Source of the DNA: Didymella arachidicola
Lineage: Eukaryota; Ascomycota; Dothideomycetes; Pleosporales; Didymellaceae
Reading direction: 5' to 3'
NCBI GenBank assembly: GCA_016630955.3
Contig: CM049998.1
Coordinates: 868,001-932,000, forward strand
Length of the DNA stretch: 64,000 bases
The position numbers were made by a program, and so were the translations under genes. Below, one piece after another: positions 55,766 through 64,000 of this stretch (position 1 is the stretch's first letter; every line of letters starts with the position of its first letter). A model generated the notes under the pieces. That model saw only the letters and a program-made list of their open reading frames with translations. It was not told the DNA's origin and did no database searches.

Positions 55766-56857
55766 TTACTTCCTGCGTCTTCCCTTCCGAGTCTTTGACT
55801 TGATCTTGTCAGCAAAACCACTAGCTGCATCTCCTGCACTATCAATTGCCCTCCCAGTCTTTTTTTCTACATCGTGCTTCTCCATCTCCGCTTTGAGGTC
55901 TTCCATGACATCCTTTCCGAGCGTGGTCCCGTGACACCAATCCAAGACGCCGACGCTGCCAAAGTTGCCGTCCCCTTCGCTGAGCATGTGTGCATCGGTG
56001 CGACGAGCCATGCCGCGAATCATGATAGTTGAGGGAAGAATGTTGTAGCCCGAGTACACGAAGGTTTCCTCAAGACTGAAAAATGCGACCAAGAGGAGAT
56101 AGGTCAGGATGTGCATTCGCAGTGCCACGGCAGGGAGATAAAACGGCAACCACCTGTGCAGAGCGTGGCACACGGGGTGGTCGTAGTTCGCAACGAAAGA
56201 AAACGGTACCTGGATGCTGTGATGCCAGTTCGCGTGCCAGTCGGCCAATCTGCCACCGCTCGGCGAGTGCAATAGGTGACTGTGAATGTAGTACTGCAAG
56301 GCCTGCACAATATGAGCATTTGTACCGATCATAGTCATCTCATGGCTTACATTGCGTGCCAGCACGCCTGCCAGCGCATGCTTAACCATCGTCCACGGGT
56401 TGGGAAGATGATTCAGTCCCCACCTACTTCCCTTAATCACCAACAAGCTTTTCATGCGCAGCACATCCGTGACCAGAAACTCAATCGCCGCTTGCAGCAC
56501 CACACACATCATCACGTTCGCGACACTCCATGCCACTACTCGTCTCAGTTTCTTCTTCCCGCCTCTTTGATTTGTGGGTATGCCCCATTTGCCTTGCGCT
56601 TTAAACTCAACCGCGAGGCTGGGCACGCCGATGTCAAAAATTAGGAAGATGAGAGAGGGGATGATGTAGAGCGCTAGCCGCAGTGCGAATGGGCCAAAGA
56701 GCTCGAGCTGGAGAGGCGAGTATGTAGCGGCGAGCGTTGTCCACGCCAGCGAGAGGAAGATGAGATTCAGAGATGTTGACCAGGAGGAGAGCATAGGAAT
56801 TGCTAGGAGAGAGGCAATTGGCAGTGGGATTAGGTTAAAGAGGGAGGATAGCGACAT
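55766..56857 (-). CDS. fatty acid hydroxylase/sterol desaturase-family membrane protein
   Basis: Single exon, 363 aa from the ATG at 56857 (an in-frame ATG at 56995 would add 46 residues without hydrophobic or conserved character). Four to five hydrophobic segments: the N-terminal LFNLIPLPIASLLAIPML, then LNLIFLSLAWTTLAA, ALYIIPSLIFLIFDIG, VANVMMCVVLQAAIEFL and LRMHILTYLLLVAFF. Histidine clusters in the expected order (IHSHLLH, WHANWHH, HPVCHALHRW) resemble the di-iron ligands of the FA_hydroxylase superfamily, in an arrangement slightly off the textbook spacing. The C-terminus is Lys/Arg-rich. The reaction cannot be named; a lipid substrate in the ER is the family expectation. Confidence 0.72.
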   Translation of the reverse strand: MSLSSLFNLIPLPIASLLAIPMLSSWSTSLNLIFLSLAWTTLAATYSPLQLELFGPFALRLALYIIPSLIFLIFDIGVPSLAVEFKAQGKWGIPTNQRGGKKKLRRVVAWSVANVMMCVVLQAAIEFLVTDVLRMKSLLVIKGSRWGLNHLPNPWTMVKHALAGVLARNVSHEMTMIGTNAHIVQALQYYIHSHLLHSPSGGRLADWHANWHHSIQVPFSFVANYDHPVCHALHRWLPFYLPAVALRMHILTYLLLVAFFSLEETFVYSGYNILPSTIMIRGMARRTDAHMLSEGDGNFGSVGVLDWCHGTTLGKDVMEDLKAEMEKHDVEKKTGRAIDSAGDAASGFADKIKSKTRKGRRRK

Positions 56858-57548
56858 ATTGGCGCAGCGATCAGGTTGTGAATGACAATTGAGCAGTCTG
56901 TAGAGGAGCTCAGTGTCATCGCATGCGCATTTCCTCAGATTCACATGCTGATAATGCCTGTTTTGGTGCTGAGTGTAGCTATGACGTAGCCGCAACGTAA
57001 GTCGCGTTCCTCTCGGTGCCTGCCAGCCACTTCACTCCCACACTGTCTCCCCGTTACCAGGTCATTGCAATCTAGTCTCACTCGCCTTGCGCTTGCGTTG
57101 CATGTTTATACATCCACTTACTTCGTGCAATGTGTGTGCTCCGATTCACAGAATGACCCGCACTTTCACTCTGGTAGGTGCTACAGCGCGCCGAGCACTT
57201 TCATAGGCCCTTGCCAGCAGATCTAGTGCAATAGATCCTATGTGAGGGCTGATGTGCATGCGAAATTTCTGAGCTTGAAAGATGTTACAGGAGGCGAAGA
57301 CAATCGCTTTGAGCTTATTGATTTCACGTCAGCGGCCGTCAATTCGTGTGCCCAAGCAAGTCGCCTGTGTTACGCATTGCACCCGACTGAGCAGCGAGCG
57401 TACACCATTGGTATGACCAGAGGGTCACGATGCGGCACTGCCCCAGAATGGACGCCAAGGTCGCGCAAATCTGACTTTACATATTCTCGCGAAGGCAGAG
57501 GAAGCTTCGCCGCCCAACTCTCTACTTCTTAAACGGCTGCCTGCTCCT
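56858..57548. other. 691-bp divergent promoter region
   Basis: Between the hydroxylase-like gene and the DUF3176 locus; a plus frame at 57242-57532 is unsupported. Confidence 0.5.
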
Positions 57549-59674
57549 ATGGCGCAGCGTGGAGCTTCGGCGCCCCTACTGAGTGTAAACTTCGAAGATG
57601 AGCATGCAGATGTCGTGGGCACACTCTTGCGAACATCGAGAAATTCCGACAAAGTCAACAAAGCTGAAAGCGAGCAAAAATCTCACGCGAAAACGATCGG
57701 TCGAAGTACAGGATTCAGCAGGTACATGGTCTGGATTGCGCGCACTTTGACATGTGTAAGACACGCTATATGGATGTCCGTTGAGACAAACGCGTTTGTC
57801 TTGTCAGTACTCACCCTTGGCGGTTTAGTGATAACATTGTTTGCGCATCAAGATAAGCCGCAGCCGAATTGGCCCCAGCTTATTACGATCAATTCTATTG
57901 TGTCACTGTTCTCTCTGCTTATGAGAACTGGGCTTAGTATAGTATTGGCAGAAGGTAAGTCTACTTTCGTTTTGATCGTGGTCCAGATTGGGACGCTGCA
58001 ACAAGAGATAGAAATCAGTCAAGCAAGATGGTGCTGGTATTGTGAGCCAAGGCCCGTGAATGACGCAGAACGTTTTTACGCAGCAAGCCGAGGGTCATGG
58101 GGTTCTCTCTTACTGCTCTGTCACTTGAGACCATGCAAAGCCTAGTAAGAAATCCCCCGCTGCCATGGATCTTCAAGCTGATGTTTATCTAGCTGTATTG
58201 CCGCCCTCGGTGCGCTTGCGACTGTAATGACAGCGTTGACCGATTTCTTTTCACAGCAACTTCTTCGATTCGACAACTGTGCCCAGCGTTCTGAACATGC
58301 AAGTGTTTATGTGGCCAAAACGAATAATTACAGTCTTTCTGGAAGGTGGGTGGGACATCGCGACGTATACAACGAGCATACTCCGATGACTACTGCTATG
58401 ACGGTCGGTCTCATGCAGCCTGTAGAAGATTTCACGAATGTACTCGTCCGGGGGTGCAGTAGTGGAAATTGTACGTTTCCCTCTGACAGCGGCGCTTCAT
58501 TCTCTACACTGGCGATCGCCCACACCTGTAACGACATCAGTAGATTTGTCCGATCGATTAATGCGACACATAAGTTCCGGAACAAAACATACACCACATA
58601 CATACTGGACACAGATTTCTAATTCAGTAACTTAACCACTATTTCAAAAGGCACGGCTGCCTTCAACCTATCAGCCGATACCTTAATGAGCTCCAGAACT
58701 AGATCTGACGCTGACAGATCGACAGACCAGAGACGTAATCCGGGCCCAGGGTCACAGCTGTCAATTGCACCATATTCCCCACAGTCGACACATATCATGT
58801 GGACGTCAAGAATACAATTCTGACCGAAACTCTTGTAGACCGTGCTCCCTTGGACGACTACTACGCTGGAGATGTGTTCGATGCCGCAGGTGAACCGGTC
58901 AACTACACGATCGGTCTCAGCCGGTACGCGTACGCATTGGCGACTAATCACACCTTCCGTGATGGCGTCCAGATAGACTGCACGGGCTCTAAAGACCCCA
59001 GGCCGGGATTGATGCGCTTTTACAAGGTGCAGAGCGAATGGCGAGATGGCCCATGGACTCAACGGAAGAGCTTGGAGTGGTACTTCCCGCCAGACTGTCT
59101 CTGGTTCCTTGGGTTGGGAACCGCGTTAGGGATCCGACAACAACTCGATATGTGCTTCATGAAGGGAGTGATGATCTCCAATAACATTGCTTTTATTTCT
59201 GGTCATATGTATCTACAATCCCTATGGCGAGCGGAGGAGAGGCCGCGGGATGAGAACAGTACCTATGTTAAGCTGAGAGGAACAGCTACATACGACACTG
59301 TCAACGAAGTGTTCAGCAATATGACGAAGGCAATGACGGCCTACATACGCACAAACGGTGAAGAAGGTGTATCAGGATGGGCGAAGGGCCATATGTGGTC
59401 AACGACCACGTGCGTATATGTGCGCTGGGAATGGATTGTATTTCCCTCAGCAATAATAGGACTCACGGGGGCTTTCCTACTGCTAATCGTCGTAGACAAC
59501 TGGAGCAACGACAACAAGAGGCTTTGGAAAAGCTCGATCCTGGAAAACTTGTTCTGCGAGGTGGAAATGCAGCAGGACAGACCTATCGGAAGGGAGCAGG
59601 TGATGGAGATGGCTCGATCGACGAGTGTGAGCCTTGAGGGAAAGGTTGGATCCCTGAAATTGATCGCGCGCTGA
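57549..59674 (+). pseudogene. DUF3176-family membrane protein gene, apparently disrupted
   Basis: Exons that fit the family: 57549..57954, 58006..58144 and 58193 onward. The N-terminal part has a membrane span (FVLSVLTLGGLVITLF), NWPQLITINSIVSLFSLLMR and, after splicing, ISQARWCWYCEPRPVNDAER and ASRGSWGSLLLL, the DUF3176 signature, then IAALGALATVMTALTDFF. The downstream part (58799-59674, frame shifted) has LEWYFPPDCLWFLGLGTALG and a last span, also family features. Between them the frame meets TAA at 58620-58622 in otherwise continuous sequence, and the frame changes between about 58640 and 58770. I found no intron that removes both. The gene is probably dead, or has an unusual structure I could not solve. 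The function of DUF3176 is unknown. Confidence 0.65.
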
Positions 59675-60723
59675 GATCACGTGGATGCTTGTTTTCAAAA
59701 GTCCGCGTTTGATGTTTCACCCCCTGATCTCCGTCATCAACGCTTTTCACGTCTTCCTGCATGAAAACTGGTGTCCGTCGTTCAGTGACAGGGCCATATG
59801 ACGCTGAGTAGCACAGCCTCTCGAGTCTAATCGGCTCCCAAATACAGCTGATGATGCCAGGCTACACCGCCACACTACTGGCTGTGGTACAATTGTTGCA
59901 AGTGGTAAGATCTGACTCATTGGAAGACTGAGATGTTGGTCGCACGTGACAATAACGGTTGCGGCTGCTATCAGCCACATCACTCTGAGCATCGTAGCCC
60001 AGAATACTGGAAGCTCTATGTTCTGATTGCTGACAGAAGGCATGTGCTTTTTCTGCAGCGTCAAATAGGCTTTTCCTTCAACGTTACGAGTTGCAGCACG
60101 TTGGGCATGTGCTGACAAGCCTGCCATCAGTGCAACATACACAGCATACCTTGCAGGTAGGGGGACATGGCGCATCAATGAAAAGCTGTAGAGTTTGCTG
60201 GTGTGCATTGGGTCTCATTGTCTTGGAGGATCCGTCCCCGCGACAAGAATAGCATATCCGCACAAATGCAAGTAGCTACCTAGGTATGTCTGGCCAGTGC
60301 ATTAACTTCTTCGCTTAGATGCTGTGTGAACCTCAATTGTGAGTAGAGGCTTCTCAGCCCTGTCATCTCATTGTATGGTTGACAAGCAATTACTTCTTAG
60401 CATAAGTAACTCCTTTTCAATCCATGCTCGGCTTGAGTTTCTTACGTGGTGAAAACAACGGCCCTTCTCTCCCACAATTAACGTTTCGATACGGCTACGA
60501 TGTCGACTCGCTCCTCTTTCGGTTAGGCAGACAGGAATACTTGCGAGCAAGCTGAAAGCTTGGTTGAACAGATGCCACAGGTCACATCGCATTGCTCAAT
60601 GCAACCCAATGTACAACACGGCTACAACGTCAGAGTACTGTTAGTACAAACAACCGCTGTATCTCTCTTACAAGGTTTGCAGCTCATTTAGAGTACTGTC
60701 TGGAGCAGGGGTCGAGAGAATAA
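59675..60723. other. 1.05-kb stretch in the accessory patch, nothing recognised
   Basis: Between the two DUF3176 loci. Only short frames and no TE protein seen. Confidence 0.5.
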
Positions 60724-60959
60724 TTGCGCCTATCGGCGTGGTTTCGGAGGACTACTGAGATTTACAGCTTCCCGTTCGCACTGGCGGCACTGGTTGGTCT
60801 TGTGTTCGTACTCCCAACTCTTCAACGCAAGCCACCCCTTCACAGACTGATTGTATCATTATTTGTGCTGTTTACTGAATTGGGGTTGGTATGGTACAGG
60901 CAGAAGGTAAGATCATGATCAAAGCCCAGAATACTACTCATCGAGGCAACAGGGATCAG

Positions 60960-60975
60960 TCAGTTAAAACAGCAC
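60960..60975. repeat. left target-site duplication
   Basis: TCAGTTAAAACAGCAC, identical to 61801-61816. Confidence 0.85.
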
Positions 60976-61800
60976 CCGAACATCAACTTTTCTAGGTCAG
61001 CGAAAGGTCGATTTCCATCGATTTTTCGTTCAAACACGACTCAAATGCCTTCGTAAATCTGTTTCCCAACGTCCTGTCTCCGCTGCAGGCGTTGTGGCCG
61101 GCGCGCTGCCCTGTTTTGTCTTTCAGCTCTTCGCTGAGCTGAAATCTTTTCAAAATGGCCCGTGCGCCACTCAGTTTTACACGTTCGGTCGAAGGCCACA
61201 ACCACCGTTAAGACAAGGAGACAGCTTTGCCACTCCCTGTTCTTACAAGATATGGGCACCTGCCAGGCCTAAACACAAAGGCTCTCCATGCGAAGAGCCA
61301 CGGCACGATTCGACAGAGCACCGGCTCTCCACACGCAAACAAGGCAGCCAGCATGGCCTTACATTCCACGACTTCTAAGAGATAAAGAAGAAGGATGGCC
61401 TGGCTCTGCCTTCCTACTACACCTATCTCCTTCGACACAGGCATGGCCAAGCCTAGTACAAAGGCTCTCCTCGCGCAGAGCCACGGCCTTGATTCGACAG
61501 AGCACCGGCTCTCTACACCCACCCTCTCTTCCCTTCTCTCTCTTACGGCACTTCACTGCCTTTGAACACACACAAGGGATCCACCCTAATGTACACAAAT
61601 TGCTCAGTCTCCCCAACTGGACGGGGAGCTGTAGTTCTGACATGGTAGCAATACCCGCGTACGCAAGAAATGCTTTCTAAGGTAGTGTGTTAGCACTGTA
61701 ATTCCATAGCTTAGCACGTCGTATATGCCCTTCGGGAGGCGAGATGGTAGACTTAATCTCCATCAACTAGACGTAAAATGAATACCAACCAACCAACCAA
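60976..61800 (+). mobile_element. LINE-like non-LTR insertion, 5'-truncated, with simple-repeat tail
   Basis: An 825-bp segment lies between two identical 16-bp copies (60960-60975 and 61801-61816), the hallmark of target-primed retrotransposition. Its right end is a (CCAA)n tail (about 61784-61800) and it shares an 18/20 block with the repeat at 29931-29950. No reverse transcriptase frame is present, so it is a truncated or non-autonomous copy. Internally it has a ~67-bp duplication. Orientation is assigned from the tail. Confidence 0.7.
61266..61517. repeat. internal ~67-bp direct repeat in the insertion
   Basis: 61266-61335 and 61451-61517 share GCCTA, then ACAAAGGCTCTCC, AGAGCCACGGC and GATTCGACAGAGCACCGGCT, about 180 bp apart, with a few mismatches. 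Confidence 0.8.
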
Positions 61801-61816
61801 TCAGTTAAAACAGCAC
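61801..61816. repeat. right target-site duplication
   Basis: Identical to 60960-60975. Confidence 0.85.
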
Positions 61817-62095
61817 TAGTTTGAGAAGTGGCGGATCCTGCACGACATAGAAGAGATCGCTAGCGCGTTCGTGGGGCATGGGGTTGAGTCCGGCGTCTCT
61901 ACTCCTTTCTTGGATGCCATGCTGTACAAGTTTCTCGTCGAAAATATACCTTTGACCGCTGTGAACTAAAACCGTAGTCACGTTACTCGTTACTCAGATT
62001 CGCTACTCGTACATCACGCGAAGGCGTCTGAGGAGCTCGCACAGAATGTGCGCCTAGCGAAGCTGCTGTGTGGTCATTATGGCTACTGATGGGGC

Positions 62096-64000
62096 CTATG
62101 ATGATGCACTCTTCTCACTTTTAGTCTCCTTACCGCTCGTTTTGTCAGCCTGTTTCTTGCCGCGCTCAAGTATCTCTCCGGCCAGCCTCTGCAGGTAGAA
62201 GTCACTCACGTCTGCCGGTAGACCCTTGAACGCCCTAACGATCTTCTCCACGTCCCGTCTGCCATTCTCATACCCCTTCAAATCACGATTGCCGTATACA
62301 TCCCTCCCAGCCGCATACACCTCATTGCCCAGACCTTTCCAGAACACATTCACCGCGACACTCACACCCTCATTCGGTGTCGCAGTGTGGCTCCACATCG
62401 GTGGTATGTATAGCACATCGCCCGGTCCCAGAGCTGCTACATGTGGGCGAAGCTTAGGATTGTTCGTGAGTGCTGAAAGAGGGAGAGAAGATGATGATGC
62501 ACCGGGTGGATAGGCAAGATACGAGACGTCAGATGGTGGGTAGAGTGTTAGTGCTTTAGTGCCTAAGATTTGGCTGAGGATGTTTGGATGCACATCGTAG
62601 TGCAGCCACAAACTCACTGGACCACTGATGCGTAAAGGACTGCTGTGGTAAGTGTCATCATTGATGATACCGCGGCAGAGCGTGGGGATCTGGAAATCTG
62701 TGGCAATGCTGGGGAAATCGTCCTCTAAGCGTGTGGGGAGCTTGTTTGGTTGAGTGGATGAGATAGCGCGCAGATAGGAAGGTGCGCCGTTGCTTATGCT
62801 GGAGAAGAAAGAGGAGAGACTGCGCTTCTCGTAGGTGAAGTTTTTGGCACCGAAAGTCATGGCTGATGAGCTGCACTCGTGAACTACGAGCTCACGCTCA
62901 GAGCCTAGTTTCGATTCAAGATACCCGAGCGTCCATAAGTCGGTGCAGGGTCCGATATCGAGACCTTTGATGATAGCTGGCTTGGAAGTTGCTACCAACG
63001 CAGCGAAATCATCTGACGATTGGAGTTGAACTCGGGGAACCTCTTGAAACTTAGGTCCCTTGGGGGTCTTGCCTTTCGTGGGCGATTTACGCGCATCTTT
63101 TTGAATGGACGTCGTTTTCGCTGTTGCAACATTCGGCTGGAGGGGGATTGGCTTCCATTGCTCAGCTTCTTTTGCATTGAACGGTGTAATGGTTAGGTGA
63201 TGCTCGTTCCAGAATGAGCCCATGGAGAAGCAGACAGCCCCACCGCCCGCCACCACGATCTCCTCTCTCGAGACCGTGCTTATACCTGCGCCAACAAGCA
63301 GTGGCCAGTATACAGGCAATTGGACCTTGGGGTAATGAATGTTGATCTCTGTGTCACTGTGAATGAGCAGCATAAACTCCTTTGCTAAGCTGACAATCCC
63401 CAGTTTTGAAACACCTCCGATGAGGAGAAGAGCGTCTCCCCAGGGCACTAGACTGGCACCAATCCGTGCGTGAGTAGAGTTCGTCGAGCTACTGCAGACT
63501 TTGTTGGTCATGTCCCGGAAACTTAGTCGTGGTGATGTTGTGCCTGAGAGCGACCACTCCCAGACGTCGTGAAGGACTGTGCCGCAGGCGCCGATGCCCC
63601 CGAGGAGTAGCCCATGAGTCTGTGCAGAGTGTGACACACTCATCACTGACATTGCGGCACCAAATCGTGCTGGTGGGTGCGGACCGTCAACGGGTATACT
63701 GTGCCAGCCGTTGTTGGGCGTCCACAGGAACCAGTCGTTCAGTACTGCACCGTCACAGGACTTGCCGCCAAAGACCAGAACGCCCGCGCTCTGAGACAAG
63801 TCGTATGATGAATTCACAGAAACGGCAGAATGTCTGTAGCGTGGTGATGGTATGCTGTCTACTGCAGACCATTTGCCCTTGTCCATGAGCCAGCAATCTG
63901 CTAGTGCTTGAGCAGGAGACGCTCGGCCGCCAACTAACAGTGCGCTAGTCTTGTTGATCGATGTGATGGTATGGCACATACGAGCTGAAGGCTGCATCTT
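62096..64000 (-). CDS. tyw4: tRNA wybutosine-synthesizing protein 4 (Tyw4/Ppm2), C-terminal part, cut by the window edge
   Basis: Partial, 634 residues, open to the right edge. The visible N-terminal half is kelch-like beta-propeller repeats (LLVGGRASP, GVLVFGGKSC, GLLLGGIGAC, ALLLIGGVSK). The C-terminal half is a JmjC-type domain: PAIIKGLDIGPCTDLW, the metal ligands in LWLHYDVHPN (His-x-Asp) and a distal His in PPMWSHTATPNEG. Kelch plus JmjC in this order identifies Tyw4, whose SAM-dependent methyltransferase (LCMT-like) domain should lie beyond 64000. It methylates and methoxycarbonylates wybutosine at position 37 of tRNA-Phe. The terminal 20 residues are Lys/Ser-rich. Confidence 0.93.
   Translation of the reverse strand, partial: KMQPSARMCHTITSINKTSALLVGGRASPAQALADCWLMDKGKWSAVDSIPSPRYRHSAVSVNSSYDLSQSAGVLVFGGKSCDGAVLNDWFLWTPNNGWHSIPVDGPHPPARFGAAMSVMSVSHSAQTHGLLLGGIGACGTVLHDVWEWSLSGTTSPRLSFRDMTNKVCSSSTNSTHARIGASLVPWGDALLLIGGVSKLGIVSLAKEFMLLIHSDTEINIHYPKVQLPVYWPLLVGAGISTVSREEIVVAGGGAVCFSMGSFWNEHHLTITPFNAKEAEQWKPIPLQPNVATAKTTSIQKDARKSPTKGKTPKGPKFQEVPRVQLQSSDDFAALVATSKPAIIKGLDIGPCTDLWTLGYLESKLGSERELVVHECSSSAMTFGAKNFTYEKRSLSSFFSSISNGAPSYLRAISSTQPNKLPTRLEDDFPSIATDFQIPTLCRGIINDDTYHSSPLRISGPVSLWLHYDVHPNILSQILGTKALTLYPPSDVSYLAYPPGASSSSLPLSALTNNPKLRPHVAALGPGDVLYIPPMWSHTATPNEGVSVAVNVFWKGLGNEVYAAGRDVYGNRDLKGYENGRRDVEKIVRAFKGLPADVSDFYLQRLAGEILERGKKQADKTSGKETKSEKSASS

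Larger units (their letters stand above)
60724..61969 (+). pseudogene. DUF3176 relic split by a LINE-like insertion
   Basis: The 5' piece (60724-60960) encodes a membrane-like stretch (EIYSFPFALAALVGLVFVLP) and, across a plausible intron, AEG then ISQLK at the DUF3176 position seen in the intact family. The sequence just before the insertion and just after it (QH, stop, FEKWRILHDIEE) continue each other once one target-site copy is removed. The stop (TAG at 61817-61819) and a frame change upstream show it was already decaying or decayed later. It ends at about 61969. Parts past HDIEE are not confidently alignable from memory. Confidence 0.5.

Noticed and set aside
61820..61969. C-terminal helices of a ketopantoate reductase-like protein
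   Set aside because: The first impression from GVSTPFLDAMLY is weaker than the continuation of the DUF3176 signature (ISQLK, then HDIEE) across the insertion; left as part of the relic.

Overview
This is a window of a filamentous ascomycete nuclear genome. It carries split genes with 45-65 nt GT-AG introns, CTAAC-type branch points, a Zn2Cys6 regulator, a HET-domain gene, a fungal rhodopsin-like membrane protein and LINE-type repeat ends. Gene content suggests Dothideomycetes, but that placement is inference. I recognise 27 protein genes (one cut by the right edge), one tRNA, one damaged DUF3176 gene, one DUF3176 relic and one gene I cannot name. Exon limits were worked out by hand; for almost every multi-exon gene the exon lengths sum to a whole number of codons.

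Layout. 0-10 kb: rhodopsin-domain protein, oxysterol-binding protein (Kes1/Osh4 type), secreted-type L-asparaginase with GATA motifs upstream, an intron-containing tRNA-Ile(AAU), an HD-domain cyanamide-hydratase-like protein and a five-exon Zn2Cys6 transcription factor. 10-20 kb: an unknown gene, MCM6 (with an MCB-like box upstream) and a SUN-domain protein. 20-30 kb: UDP-glucose 4-epimerase, a 14-TM-type MFS transporter, a class I glutamine amidotransferase, a small cysteine-rich secreted protein candidate, mitochondrial ribosomal protein uS12m and a HET-domain protein followed by repeat debris. 30-43 kb: Golgi apyrase, splicing factor Syf1, V-ATPase subunit D, a U1A/U2B'' snRNP protein with a 7-nt microexon, an MFS transporter with an apparent frameshift, and the PP2A catalytic subunit. 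43-57 kb: Ulp1-type SUMO protease, CCT-alpha, prolyl-tRNA synthetase (one intron seems to end in GG), a Cys/His small protein, proteasome receptor Rpn13, ribosomal protein eL6 and a fatty-acid-hydroxylase-like membrane protein. 57-62 kb: an accessory patch with two DUF3176 loci, one damaged and one relic split by a LINE-like insertion with a 16-bp target-site duplication. 62-64 kb: the C-terminal part of the wybutosine enzyme Tyw4.

Most genes are single-copy housekeeping functions (replication, splicing, proteostasis, translation, nuclear envelope, V-ATPase) arranged as divergent and convergent neighbours, not as a pathway cluster. I see no biosynthetic cluster, virus or CRISPR. The best leads are gene-structure oddities (microexons, a non-AG splice site, in-frame introns), the cysteine-rich secreted candidate and the transposon-scarred DUF3176 patch.
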